From assembly GCA_018894105.1 (NCBI GenBank), contig CM032129.1, forward strand, positions 30,335,468 to 30,399,467: DNA of 64,000 nt, given 5' to 3'. Both the position numbers and the translations under genes were made by a program. This stretch comes from Jacaranda mimosifolia (taxonomy: Eukaryota; Streptophyta; Magnoliopsida; Lamiales; Bignoniaceae). Positions 1-12,291 of this stretch are shown piece by piece. The first letter of the stretch is position 1, and each line of letters opens with the position of its first letter. Below the pieces are notes generated by a model that searched no databases, was not told the origin of the DNA, and saw only the letters and a list, made by a program, of their open reading frames with translations.

Positions 1-75
1 GAAAGAGTCCCTCGTGAATCGTTGAGTGGGTTCTCGCGATTCGCGACCCACGTGGTGGATGATGGAGAAACATAG
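1..75 (+). CDS. Possible C-terminal end of an upstream gene (partial)
   Basis: Frame 1 is open from the window edge for 24 codons and stops at TAG 73-75. The peptide ends FATHVVDDGET and has a protein-like composition. I do not recognise the family. It could be the last exon of a plus-strand gene that starts outside the window, with the following 350 bases as 3' UTR, or it could be a chance open frame. A second plus-strand frame at 150-425 (91 codons) looks fairly protein-like but has no family resemblance I can name, and may lie in the same 3' UTR. Confidence 0.28.
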   Translation, partial: ERVPRESLSGFSRFATHVVDDGET

Positions 76-2725
76 TACCATGTGCCCAGATAACGTTTGG
101 TGGTGCCGTTTGGAGTGAAGAATCCTAAGGTGAACTGTTTGCCGGAGGAATGTATGGTGTCGGAATCTCTGAGCACCAGAGTAGCATTAATGGTGTCCGT
201 TTCCAGACAAAACCCATTAAGGAAGAGACAAAATACTATCAAGAAATGAAGAAAGGGTTCGAAAATTTTTCTGTTTCTGATCATGATTCTGAGGAGAGGT
301 TCTTGGGGAGAAAGGCAATGAAAGAAGCAAGTTTAATTGCTAGATTGAATCCATTATTGGCTTGCCAGCCAGTGCCCTACAAGCAAAGGCTGCTCTTTTC
401 ATTTGACAAAATGATAAACAATTGATTAGGAACACGTCTCTCTCTCCTTATTTTCTGCAAATTTTTAAAGCTGTTTTGTAGGAAAATTTCAGCTGGAATG
501 GCCCTGTTGGTTGACCCGTTGCTCAATCCCGGCAGTCCATTCACATTTTAAGAAGAATTTTCCAAACAAACCGATGCATCTTTCCCTATTCGAATCAAGA
601 AAACTGGAGCCACTTCCTGAGTCTTTCTTTTTTCTTTTTGTTTTAGTTGACTGACGTAATAAAGACGGCATGGTGACAACTGAGGTCAAAGTCATCGTAG
701 ACAGCCGTCTCTTTGGATTTTCCAAATTGCCAGAAAATTCGTCAATCCCCCCTCTTTATTACCGGCCGTCGAAAAAACAAAAAATGAAAAAAAAAAAATT
801 CCCCAAAAACTTTTCTGCAAGATTTGAGGTTTTCCCCCCACCAAACCCTATGAATATGATGCCAATAAGTATACCAAGACTAGTTTGATGGGGTTCATCG
901 GATCGGCGTAAAAAGATTTTACTTCGTGTTAAGGATGATGATTTAATTTTTTTTTTTTTTCAACACATACATTTATACTAAAACCTTGAATTCCACATAA
1001 GAATTATTGGGAATATCTCATTAATTTAGAATTGAACTTATTCAAATGTTTGTCTTGAACGTAGTCCTATATGCAATAACAAATCGTTAAGACAATCAGT
1101 GTATTCTCGACGAAAATTCTCTTACGATCGAATTAATATTTGTGGAAAAGGGTATTATTTATAATTAAATCATGAACGATAAAGATTATGTACCTCATAT
1201 GTCGCTCTTAGAAATCCTTATAATAACAAGTCAAAAGGTTTGATTAGGCTCATGTAGCTTTATTTACTTGGCTTAGTCCGTCAAAATTCTTTCGTTAAAT
1301 TTAAATAACAAGTTCTTCGACTAATATCCTATTCACTTTAACTCATATCTAAGTTAATGAAAATAAAGAGTAATTCAAGTTACACTCAAGTTACTTAGAA
1401 TAATAAAAATATATATTTTTTATCGTTCTAAGATCAAAATTTAAAAGTATTTATAAAAGAGCATTTACATGTACTTATCATATCGTACAACGATAAAACA
1501 TGTATATCATTATAATCCTTTGATAATTTCATCATACCCCATTAAAAGAAAAGGTCAAATCTTGAAAAAGCTTAACTATTTTCTTTGCTGCAGTTTGAAA
1601 AGAACTTTCTTTACTGTTTTCTTTGCTGCAATTACAAATTCTAACCTGACTTAATATAATTAAGGTGCACAATATTCATTGCACTCACATTGACTTAGGT
1701 AGCTCTAACAAAAAATTTTGTTCTTATCTTATACATTTCATCGACATCTCCATTGCTGGTGTTGTTAGTACAAATCACAATTAATTAAGACAGTGCAGTC
1801 ATGGGGAATAATTTGCCAATTCTCTAACATATGATTCCTTGTGTTTCTCGAAACCCTTTCATACTTTTTTTATGACAGCAAAATTTAGCTGGTTTGCGAC
1901 GTTAATCACTTCTCTAATTGCGGGTGCAGTCCCCACATCACATTCAATTAGCATACAAAATTATTTAAATAATGGGGTTAGGTGGCGAAAAAGGAAATTC
2001 TCCTTGTAATAAAAGTCCACTGCACAAAAGTTTTTGAGGGATTTGTGAATAGTTTTGATGGCTAATAATTCAGGTCACGTGGGAAGGCATGAAAAGTATA
2101 CTACAAGTAATTAATGGACTTCACTTAATAAAAATTAATTAGAAAATGCAATTAGTCAAAGCCCGAAGTTAAAAGTCATGTATTAAAATCATTAGATGAA
2201 ACATGGACCAATACGTGAATGATCCTTGGGAGTTTCCAGGAAAGAAGGCAGGGCAGCCTTATTTGGATCTTAATCTTATGATATATTATCATCACTAAAA
2301 GCGATCGTGATAGGACGATCTTGCATTATTTTTAGTATTTTTTTAAAAATAAAATTCAACTTTTCGACGGTTGATAAGAAAATTCTTTAGTTTATGTTGG
2401 ATTTATTATCCGTATCATTCTTTGACTTAAGGACTAATCACCCAACCTATAGTGCTTATGAAACACAACCACCTTAAGTCGAACGTAGCTTATATAGTAC
2501 TTTGAACTGTTAAATATATAAAAAAAATAAAGTTGCACTTTTTCTAACAGTTATAACTTTTAACCTAATGGTAAGCACTTAACAGGATCAAGTTTTCTGA
2601 TAATACTTTATGTTGGTTTTCGCTTCAAAATTATGAGTATTGTTAATTGAAACTTTGACAAAAGAAATTTGCCCAAAATCAATAAACTACTTAACTGAAT
2701 CAAAACATGATTACTATTACTATAT
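76..2725. other. Intergenic, no gene recognised
   Basis: About 76-900 has a more balanced base composition and short unrelated open frames, which would fit a 3' UTR or promoter. A TGACGTAA site, the core of bZIP/as-1-like elements, is at 651-658. From about 900 to 2725 the DNA is AT-rich, with many stops in all frames and no repeat I could classify. Confidence 0.5.
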
Positions 2726-2994
2726 GGGCTAGTTTGACTGGAATGATAAGGTGGGATACAGTGTTTTTATCCCACCTTATCATTTATTTACTTGGAGTAA
2801 TAACAAACACTTATACTCGTATGAATACCAAAAGCCTATGTTTATACGTGCAACTCTCATGATAAATTAATATATCACCTCTCATGGATTTATTTATCAT
2901 ATCAATCAAATTATAGCACAATGATATAAAATCACATAAATTATTACATGATAAATAATTATGAGATAACTTAAAAATTTAACCAGACTAGTCT
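2726..2994. mobile_element. MITE with a perfect internal hairpin
   Basis: The ends are imperfect inverted repeats: GGGCTAGTTTGACTGG at 2726-2741 against CCAGACTAGTC at 2983-2993. Just inside the left end is a perfect 15-bp hairpin: TGATAAGGTGGGATA (2744-2758), a 9-base loop, then its exact complement at 2768-2782. The element is short, AT-rich and non-coding, which is typical of a MITE. The target duplication is not clear. Confidence 0.5.
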
Positions 2995-3449
2995 TATAAT
3001 TATTATTAAAAAGAAACCGGGAGTGACAAATTGGGCAAATTGAAGACGAAATGCAGCCAACCGCGGTTAAAATCAGCAGCCAGCAAATCGGGTTCCAGTC
3101 AGGCTGCGGTTCTAATCTTTCAACGCCCGACTACTTCTCCAATTTGCCTGCGAAGATAACTAGGCAATAAGTAGGCCCGAATTGAATATAGACTCCATCA
3201 GCACCCATATGGTATTCAGTAAAATACATCACATCCTCTTAAATATTTGGGTTGATATACATATTTTTATGAGACTCGCACTTGGACAAAGACGACTAAT
3301 TTTTTTGGAAGCGGGACACAAATCGCTTTACGCTATCTTGGATTTTTATTGAGCGTAGCAAATCAAGATTTACGGTCAAGTCAGTGAACTTTTTACGGTA
3401 TTTTGCCACCGCATAATCTCGGCCTACAGTAGTTGACCCTGCGGGGTTA

Positions 3450-3812
3450 GGACGTTTGGCTAATTTTTTTTAAAAAGTCTTATAAATCCCTATATTTTAT
3501 AAGATATTAGATCTTTTCTTAAAAATAAGTTCTTAAAGTTTTCGGATAAAATAATATTTTAAAGCTTATAAGATGTTAATAATAACATTTTTGTAATTAA
3601 TATAATTAAAATTAGACTAAATTGTTAAGATCTTCAAAATAAGTTAACACTTCTTATTTTTTTAAAAAGAATTTATAAGCTACCAACATCTTATTTTAAG
3701 AGCATATAAGCTCTTTTTTTAAAAAAAATTATCAAACACTTTTTCACATCTTATAAGCTCTCAAACATCTTATAAGATGTTTTGAGGAGCTTATAAGCTC
3801 ACCCAAATGCCC
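3450..3812. mobile_element. hAT-like MITE, GCTTATAAG family
   Basis: The left end (GACGTTTGGCTAA at 3451) and the right end (its complement reads GGGCATTTGGGTGA) are inverted repeats. The interior is full of inverted CTTATAAG/GATGTTTT motifs. The same family recurs at 39772-40199, 48345-49085, around 54070-54425, around 56240-56640, and in decayed form inside the DUF1639 array flanks. I could not find a clean target duplication here. Confidence 0.55.
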
Positions 3813-3815
3813 GAT

Positions 3816-4888
3816 TAGTTGAAGCGTAAGATATGAGTGAAAAGAATAGAAAAAATGAAGTCCGGCACTTAGCCTAATCTATATCCACAACGGAAGCAAC
3901 TCCATATCAACTTGAAGATTGTAGGACCACAGAAGAAAATGAACACTCGAGCAAGGTCTCATAAACTGGGCCAAGATCCATCCACACCACATAAAGCCTC
4001 GTAAATATCATTGAAAAGGATGTCAATAGTAGGCTTTAGTCCACATCTTTGTTTTATCATGTGGAACAGTGGAAGTCTTTTCCAACTTGAGGGCTGGAGT
4101 GTTTTTGTCAGCATCCCTGCAATCCTAACATTTTTGTGGATTTGACGAATAGATCTGAAGAGAAGGCTCGCTGAACAATCAAATTAGAACTAGGAGAAAT
4201 GCTTCTCGTACTCACGTCAAAACACTTCCCAAGAAATATTTTGATTTCACCTTTAGCTGGGGAAGGACTTCTCTTTATACTATGTTTGGAAAAAAAAATC
4301 AATGAGAAGAAAAGGAAAAGAAAAATGCAAATATAGGGTCAATAAATTCTAATTTTCTCTCTTGCCTGCGGCACGGAAAGACCGGAAAAGAAGGTGGTCA
4401 AGGCATGGCCAAAAGGTCAATTCATGGTATTAAATAATATTGCAAGAATTGATCAAAAGACCAATTTCAAAATCTAAAAAGGATTCTTTACAAGTCAAAG
4501 ATCAAACCAGAAATAAATGAGCTTCTTGGTCTCATTTATGACCCATTCTTTCGTCGTTCATTCATGCGCTGATAGCGACATAAGAACCATATCAACTTTC
4601 TGCATTGTTAGCCATCAAAGAAGAATCAAATAGGAGGCTAAAATCACTATCAAACAATTCATCCATCTCAGGTCAGCCCCAAAAATTTTGATTCTACATC
4701 AAGAATGATGTGAGTGATAAGCTAGGACGACTGGCATTGAGAAAATTCAAACCCAGGTACTACACTTGAAACTTGACCAAAAAATCTCTCATACAATAGA
4801 ACCCCAAGTCATCAACTTGGGGAAGATTATTTGAGAAGTGATGCCTATATGCAAACCCCAAGTCCAAGTGCCGGGATTGGATTCAAGA
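3816..4888. other. No gene; possibly decayed LTR retrotransposon DNA
   Basis: The base composition is less AT-rich than the surroundings. Around 4085-4130 is a stretch reading GGAGTGTTTTTGTCAGCA, which resembles a motif often seen in LTRs of plant Ty3-type elements. No coding capacity, paired LTR or target duplication is visible, so this is only a suggestion. The short minus-strand frame at 4108-4302 has no recognisable product. Confidence 0.3.
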
Positions 4889-5374
4889 TGGGGATTGAAG
4901 CTAGTTAAGGATGGGTCAGTTTATGGGTCCTTGGCACAGGCAGATTACTAGATGACTTTGTCTCATTTGACGGCTTTGATTTATGATGAAAATTGAGTTA
5001 TAGCCCAACAAGACCCTTATTGGGCCAACAAGCTTAGATGGGCCTAGAGCAAAGAGAAAGGGAGAAAACTCATCGATCGGACAGAGCAAGAGGAAGAGGA
5101 AGCTTGGACAGATATATAATCCAGGCATTAGAGCTTTGCATAAATGTTGTAAAACTATGAATCAAGCCCTAACATATTGCCACAGGGATAAAACACAAGG
5201 TATATTTTTTATTTTTAGTGATAGATTGATCGTCTAATCTCAATCATCACTTACTTATGATTTAAGTATTGGAAGATTTTTGTTGGGAAAAATCCCAGAG
5301 GGGTAACTCTGTGCTTGCAGGAGTTCAGGTCAGCTAGGGGGTGTAATGGCTTTGGACTAGAAATTGTATCAGCA
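4889..5374. mobile_element. Probable solo LTR (486 bp) with target duplication TCAAGA
   Basis: The segment begins TGGGGATTG, ends GTATCAGCA, and is flanked by TCAAGA on both sides (4883-4888 and 5375-5380). Near its 3' end, TAAGTATTGGAAG followed by TTTTTGTTGGGAAAAATCCC and TGTGCTTGCAGG resembles the R/U5 region of plant Ty3-type LTRs. TATATAATCC at 5113-5122 could be its TATA box. A 6-bp duplication is longer than the usual 5 bp, so the exact ends are provisional. Confidence 0.5.
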
Positions 5375-5624
5375 TCAAGACGGTTACGAAATTAGAGAAC
5401 AGACCGATTCTGCTTTTTTAATTTTCAGTTATATGCAAAACTTGCAAAGCAGTTTGAACAATAATGTACAGCACATGGAAAGCAATGCAATGTATTCTGG
5501 AAGGATCTAAAACAAAGGAAAGAAACTCATCCACAAAGTTAACAATTCATGCTTCACAAATTGAAAATAAAGCAGCCAAACCATAAACAGAAGGAAAGAC
5601 CTGAACACAAGCACACCATCTCTC

Positions 5625-5706
5625 TCACGGCACAAAACCAATTCCACCACCACCACCAGGAAGCTCAGCCTCTCCACGTCGTCTGCTCAAGAAGTCTTCT
5701 CCATAA
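5625..5706 (-). CDS. Possible terminal exon, unidentified
   Basis: On the minus strand a good acceptor (CTCACAGTGCAG) is followed by an open frame that ends in TGA at 5627-5625. The peptide runs YGEDFLSRRRGEAELPGG and finishes GGGIGFVP, a basic-then-glycine tail that looks like a real C-terminus. No partner exon with the right phase was found between here and the universal stress protein at 7843, which has its own stop. It could be a small separate gene, an alternative 3' exon, or chance. Confidence 0.22.
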
Positions 5707-7842
5707 CTGCACTGTGAGATAGCTCAATAAATTAGTCTACTACCTAGACCATAACTAAAGACAGTAAGACATTAAGATATGATATTCATTATGTATATTT
5801 AGTGTTCGAGGAGTCAACAAGGTTCTGGACTATTACCAACTCTTCTAAATACCTGTGTAAAATCCATTTTATGAGAATGAAAGATTCAAAATATGCTTAC
5901 TACTTGACAGCTAAACTGGTATGCAAAAGTGTAATGAATTGAATAAATCAGGTTAGACAATGGAAGCACGCCGAAGCTCAATTCACTCATGTTAGACATC
6001 AGGGGCCTTGGTACTTTCCAGTCTACTGCAGTCAACTTATCTGAATAGCTTCAACCCAATCAGCATTGATAGATTGACTAATGTTATCAGAAGCAATGAG
6101 CATAGTTTAAGAACTCTTTGAATCAAATTCCTATTGGCAATTTAGCATACAACAATAAAAATCGCATAAGGAATGCAAATTAACAATTCACTTCTTCTAA
6201 CTATTTCCCTTTTATGGTAGATTCACTCATAGGTAACACGTTAAGAATAATCATAAAAACACGTTGCAATGATGATGAAGGACCTGATGTTTTGTACCCC
6301 AAAGCAAAGATAAGTGTCCCCGGTAGTTCAAAATGATAATATCATTGGGTTTTAGAGGAAAGTACTACAGTAACTTCTAGATGCCCAAAAGCTATCTGGA
6401 AGCAGCAGCAATTAAGGTTAATAACACAAACAATTTGATCCCTTCTTCCTTGCCAGCAAATTTGTAACTAAGGTCAGGAACACTAGGTGATCCTACATAA
6501 TGGTAATTGCTTTACAGTATTTATGCATAAACCATGCACCTTCTCAACAGATTAACCTTTTCACAAGGTCAAAGAATCAATGTAGCATCGCAGACACCGT
6601 TAGACACAAACAGAAATCTAGATGCTTTACTAGAAATTTTCCTTCAAATACAGTGATCAATGCTAAAAACCTATAAGCTCATAAAGGCACGTATTGACAG
6701 AAAGAACCAACAACCATCCAGAAAAATTATTCAGGAATACACATATTTAGTTCTAACATCATAGCAGGCCGAGTGTACATTTTAACTCTCACCCCTTCAC
6801 AGCCCTTTCTTTTAGGCAGCTTTCACAATCTTGTTCATTATACATAAAGACTAGTTTTGAACAGTTGTCAGTACTCAACAATACTATTTTTTTACTAATA
6901 AACAGGAAAACTTCCTTTTCTCATCTTGATTGGCAAAGCATAATCCACCACTTCCACGTAAACTCCTAACAAACTCATCATTACAACATAAGTAACACTT
7001 CATGACACTACATTATGATGTTATTTTTCCCTTAGAACTGAGTGGCATGTAAAAGTTAACATATTTGTTGCAATTACCTCTCAGAAAGTCATTTTCACAG
7101 TCTATTTGGCAATTCAAAACAGCCCTTAAATACATTTTGCTTCGACTACTAGATTTTTTGGGTAAAACATTTTAACAAATTTGAAAGATTCTAATATAGG
7201 AATTGCCTTATATATATATATATATAGCATTACAACATCTTTCAGAGAACAGCAGCAAAAAATGCTGCAAAAGGAGGTCTTTGTAATGTTCATTTATGGT
7301 GGTACAGGAGTAAATGAGGGGCTGGCTGTGACTTGTGAGCTTAAACGAGACAGGTAGGCGAAGTTCCAGCATGTCATGAATGCATTTGAGTTAGGCAGCC
7401 CAAATTACTACACAAGCATATAGATGCACACCAATTGTTAAAAAGAAACTACCATTAATATCTATTTGAACTGAGCTAACCCTAATAACATTCCAACTGC
7501 TTAAAGCCAAGCTGAATAATCTAACACTAAGAAGCAAAATCCTAAAGCCCACCCCACACTAGAAAATCAGAAAATCTAACTCCATATTCTACCAAAAGTA
7601 GCTTCCTTGATCATTTTACAACTTAAAGCCAGAAACTTCTGATCATTACCACTAAGTCAGTCATAAAAGAAGCATTCAAACGCCAAAACAAAGTCCAATT
7701 TTATCCCCGTCATATACTGAAAGTTGCCAACTTTTGGTTAACATTTGGAATCTATGGAAGCCATACAATAATTTCTCACTTATAGCCCAATCACCACAAA
7801 CATGAATTAAAATCTCAAATAGTTAAATACATACACACACAA
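5707..7842. other. Long 3' flank of the universal stress protein gene
   Basis: No convincing exon is seen. The DNA is moderately AT-rich with a short (TA)n at about 7208-7226. Part of it is likely the 3' UTR of the minus-strand gene ending at 7843, perhaps with UTR introns. The composition is less extreme than in the transposon-rich intervals. Confidence 0.4.
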
Positions 7843-8565
7843 TCAAGCCGGATGTGGACTCTTATCAGATGCATCAAGATACACATGCTCTTCTTCCTCC
7901 GTAACGGGATGCAGCCCCGAAGTATCCATATCCGCCGCCTTGACCAGACCGCCACCATCATCCGCCGAGGCTGCATCTTTCTCATCGGCAAACCTCACCA
8001 CGATCACAGGGCAAACGCAGTGATGCACGCAATAATCACTCACACTCCCCAACCTCCCTTTACCATTCCTCCTCGACGCTCCGAATCCTCGACTCCCCAT
8101 GATGACCGCACACAATCCTAGCCTCTCCACCTCCAAGCACAGCCTCTCCTTCATGTCATGATCCTTCACAATATGGATCTTGAAAGGAATATTAGCCTCC
8201 ACCAACGGTTGTGCCAAGTCGTTAGCCTTAGTCGTGGTGAAATTGTCAAAATCGTCCTCAAGTTCCTGCTGCGATTTCTCGCCGGTAGTGTCGACAGAGA
8301 GATCGATGGAACCCCAATCGGCCCCGTATAAGACGGAAGTTGGGCGGACGTGGAGGAGGATGACGGCGTCGCCGGGACGAAGGTAGTGTTGAACAGCCCA
8401 TTTAACGGCAAAGGCGCTCTCATCGCTGAGGTCGACTGCAATAGCGATCTTGCGTTGAGAGCCCGCAGTGGGAGTGCCAGAAGGGAAACGAGGGGAGGCT
8501 GGCTGGTGAAGGGTCGCCGCCGCTGGACCGTCGATTTCCGCCGGAGGTGTTTTACGCGATGCCAT
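7843..8565 (-). CDS. PHOS32-like: Universal stress protein, PHOS32/PHOS34 type
   Basis: A complete intronless reading frame of 240 residues. Residues 1-36 are a low-complexity leader with ASPRFPSGTPTAG, which resembles the phosphorylated N-terminus of Arabidopsis PHOS32/PHOS34, proteins phosphorylated after flagellin treatment. The USP fold runs from about 38 to 192: the first strand KIAIAVDLSDES with the ATP-binding Asp45, the VKDHDMKERLC segment, and the nucleotide-binding loop GSRGFGA (157-163) followed by LGSVSDYCVHH (172-182). The acidic tail EEEEHVYLDASD is usual for the plant family. The start is the only Met before the conserved leader. Family knowledge makes it a cytosolic, probably ATP-binding stress-signalling protein; its exact partner is unknown. 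Expression from a minus-strand promoter near 8600 is inferred. Confidence 0.92.
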   Translation of the reverse strand: MASRKTPPAEIDGPAAATLHQPASPRFPSGTPTAGSQRKIAIAVDLSDESAFAVKWAVQHYLRPGDAVILLHVRPTSVLYGADWGSIDLSVDTTGEKSQQELEDDFDNFTTTKANDLAQPLVEANIPFKIHIVKDHDMKERLCLEVERLGLCAVIMGSRGFGASRRNGKGRLGSVSDYCVHHCVCPVIVVRFADEKDAASADDGGGLVKAADMDTSGLHPVTEEEEHVYLDASDKSPHPA

Positions 8566-9333
8566 GCCGTAGAACTGCGTTGATTTAGTATATAATTATT
8601 AAGTGGTAGTTAAAAGATTTTGTGGGTTTTCGTAGTTTGATTATATTTTCGTTTTATCTTTGAGAATTTTGGTGTCTAATTTGTCTTTCTTTGCTGGCAG
8701 GACAGAAGAGGCGGTGGGAAGGAGCCCTGGAAGAAGAAAGGGTAAAGGTTGGAATCAGATGTTATTCGGTGCACCGAATTATTTTCACAATCCTGTCTCG
8801 TGATGCAAATACTAATCATTGACAAATTGATAATTATTTTATATCCAATCATACTGTTAAGGTGGAATTATGATTTAAATGATGGAAGAGACCACCATTT
8901 ATCTATTTCTTGACAAACTATACAAAGCATGATTTGCGCAAGAAAAAAAGAGATTATGAGTGATGGTGAAGTCTATTGTGTCAAAGTTCTATAAATTTAT
9001 TTTTATTTTATAGATTATGTATAGTTAAAAATAATATTTTAATTAATTTTAAATGTATATTAACGTTGCTTAAAAATAAAGTTGAAGATACTTTTTCAAA
9101 AATCAACGAATTTGAAGAGTTGTTTACACTGCCACGCATTTGTGTTAAATTCTTGACTTTTTTTTTTTAAGTGATTTTCTTGTATCCTATTTAACTTTAA
9201 GAGTTGGTATTTATGACAATTAAATTCTTATTAAGTCTCAGCCCACTTAAATTTAGATATTCATCTTAATGAGCTTGATTAACTACTCATTTTGATCTCT
9301 TACTTTATTTGTTTTTATTTAATTGAGCCCTTA
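8566..9333. other. Intergenic, promoter side of the USP gene
   Basis: This stretch should hold the promoter of the minus-strand universal stress protein gene. A TATATAATT run lies at 8589-8597, only about 25 bases from the ATG, so it may not be the working TATA box. The rest is AT-rich without recognisable genes. Its right end is the 5-bp target site TAATT (9334-9338) of the adjacent solo LTR. Confidence 0.45.
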
Positions 9334-9338
9334 TAATT

Positions 9339-12286
9339 TGTAATATCCTGGACTTTGATTTGCATGATAAAATTAAAATAACATAAATATTAAAAGTGAA
9401 AGGACTAAATATTAATTGAATTTGGGACTCAATTACACCGAATCAAAATATTAGGGATTAATGTGAGCAAGTTAAAAGTTGTAGGACTTCAAAATAATTA
9501 AATTTGGACTTAATTGCCCAAAAACATAAATTTTAGGGGTCAATGTATAAGAATTAAAAATTGGAGGGTTTAATTGAAACACAGGGCCACACTGAAGGCA
9601 GTGTAAAACTTCAGGGGGCGAATTGAAGTAGGTCAAAAACTCCTAGGGTCAATCTGAAAATGCTGAAAAATGCATTTATATATATAAATCAAGGACTAAA
9701 TTTAATTAAATTCTCAAAAATTACCCATACCCTACCTCAACGGCGGATTGCCAAAAAAGGGCCATGACACTTGAAACTAAAACCATAGATACACTTTTCT
9801 CATTACCAAGATCTCATCCATACCAAAAACCATCTAAAACACTGAAGGAATAGCTGGGAAATGAAATTCGATGGCGAGGCGGTGACGGGTTGGTCGCTGG
9901 AAATGGCTGGTTTTAGGTGGGTGTTGGTCGCGAGATCATAGGCAAGGAGATGGTGGTGTCAATTTGAGGTTTCAACTAATGGCGATAGAGGAATTGAAGT
10001 GGGTGGCGGACAGCAGCGGGTTAGGGTTCCGTGACGAATTTTCGAACAATTTGTCGGCCAAACGACGACCAATTAGGAAATTGATTGGGACATTTTGTTC
10101 CTGGCATTGAGACACATCTGGTGGTGGTGGTGGTGGGCTCCACCTTCGATGACGACGTGTGGCGGTCCGGTGGCAGGCGCGTGCAGTGGCTTTCGGACAG
10201 TCAATACAGAATTTAAATTCGAATTCATCTAGACTATTCCCGACTTGAAATTGGATCTTGATTCAATCTAATTGGGTAAATTTCATGTCGAATGTTAATT
10301 CAATTCATTTTTATGATTATAATTAAATGTTTATTAAATTAAGATTATTTGAATATAATTTGGATCAAGATTGACTTAGATTATGTCCTTAGACTCAATA
10401 ACGCAATATGTTGTGAATGAAATCTAGTTAAGCTTAATCTAAAGAGTAAGTCATATAAATATTGGAACGAAAATGGATTATCCAACTTGGAGTTGACGGA
10501 CTCGTACCGAATTGATTTAGGAATCTAGACCCTCATCACGTACCGTGAAATACGTGAAGTAATTAATGGAGTTTGTTAGACATAGCTACTCAAGAATTAT
10601 ATCTGGTAACCTATAATTGAACTATCTCGAAGCCTTAGAATAAGACAATCACGTATATCGCAAAGCTATGCTTGTGGAATAAAATAGAGTACAATATTCA
10701 TAAAATAGGTTAGGTAACTTGAGGATTGAGTTGGTTCGAGCATGTAAAGGTATTAAGATGGTTAGAACATTATGATGATAAAGTGGGAATGATTAAGCTC
10801 AAGTAAGTAAAGTTTTGTAATACTGAAAGTATCATGTATTTGAAGACTAAATGAGATCACATTTAATTGTCTTAAGCATTTAGATATGAAACTAAGATTA
10901 CTGGAATTGTATCAACATAACCTTAAATTTAATAAAGATATTAACAGTATTTATACTTAAGATTCAGAGGATTGATAGACGATAACTCAAGTTATATTAT
11001 GACAGTTCTCGATTTAACTAAGAAGCCAGGACCTAAGCAACCATACAACTAAAAATTCTTCTACATTTGTCAGGTAAGTTTATACTCGATAGTATGAGAA
11101 TTCTTTGTTGGGGAAAGAATATATATACTTGTTAATATGTCCTTGTTGCTTGATCCTTTTCAATTTACGTGTTGAGAAATTTACCATGCATCGCCACTTT
11201 ATGCTGATTGTGATTCCTATTAAACTTTATTTATATCGTCTTACCTGAAATTGGCGATCGTGTTGGGAAAACTAAAAAGGGATTTCGAAATATGTGTTCT
11301 GTTGGCGCCATAACTATTACCCTGAAATGAACTCAATATAAATTACTTGTTTGTAATGGCCAATCGAAATGTTAATTGAAATGTTATTGGACATGTTACA
11401 TGATATTCATGAATGTAATTGATACCCTTGGGGTGGGCCCTAGGATCGGCTTTGAAAGACGATCAGAATAGGTAGATGGTGGTTGGTCTTTCGACTGATA
11501 CCCGTACAAGCTTTATATATAATCCTATCTCATAGCCAGTTGGAGGTAGTTATCTATGAGTGCGATAAGACATGCAGCTAGCCATGCCTAATGATTGATT
11601 GATTGTCCGAGTCGATTACTCGGAATTGGAGGAATAAAGATTTTCGTGTTTTTGAAAGTGGAGTGATAAGGTAGGAGAACCACCAACAACAAGATTGTGA
11701 AAGTAATTGATATGCTTGATACTTGTGCTGTGAAACTCGAATGTTTGACAAAAATCAAATGATTATTCAAATATCATGTTGACCCATGTGGTCACATTTG
11801 AGATTTCAATCTCTATAAAAAGGTTGTGAGTTTTGTGAAGTCTCATCACTTGTATGAGACGGTGATGAGATGGATCACTTAGAATTTTAATTGAAATTTC
11901 CTCTTACGATTTCTGGAGATTTTAATACTTTTACTTGTTTCCTATATAATATTTGAGAAATTATCACCCTGTTGTTATTGCTAATATATCTCACTAAGTC
12001 ATTCGTATTTATATTGTTTTATTGTTATTTTTTGTTTTTTACCCTAGATAAGAACGAGCAACAAAGATAGACTAACTCAAGTGACACATAAGGTAATGAA
12101 GGTGGTAGAAGTACTAAGTATGATTTATGATATTTCGGTTCATAGTTGAACATTTGTTGAATGCCGCTTGTAAAAATTAGATACTTTGGATTTTTATAAA
12201 TGTATTTTTTATTATTCAAAAAACTTGTGATATAGAATGGGTAGCACTTCGAACAAGAGCATGCGCCTCCCGATCGGAGCGCTACA
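9339..12286. mobile_element. Large solo LTR (2948 bp), Ty3/gypsy-like
   Basis: The element starts TGTAATATCCTGG, close to the TGTAACATCC start common in plant Ty3-type LTRs, and ends CCCGATCGGAGCGCTACA. It is flanked by a perfect 5-bp target duplication, TAATT at 9334-9338 and 12287-12291. There is no internal gag or pol coding sequence, primer site or second LTR, so it is the product of LTR-LTR recombination. The length of about 3 kb fits chromovirus (Tekay/Del-like) LTRs. The family name is an inference from end sequence and size. Confidence 0.82.
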
Positions 12287-12291
12287 TAATT

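Noticed and set aside
2744..2782. A microRNA precursor hairpin.
   Set aside because: The 15-bp perfect stem is too short and too perfect for a plant miRNA precursor, and lies inside a MITE.
8180..8386. Plus-strand frames across the universal stress protein.
   Set aside because: Antisense shadows of a complete conserved domain on the other strand.
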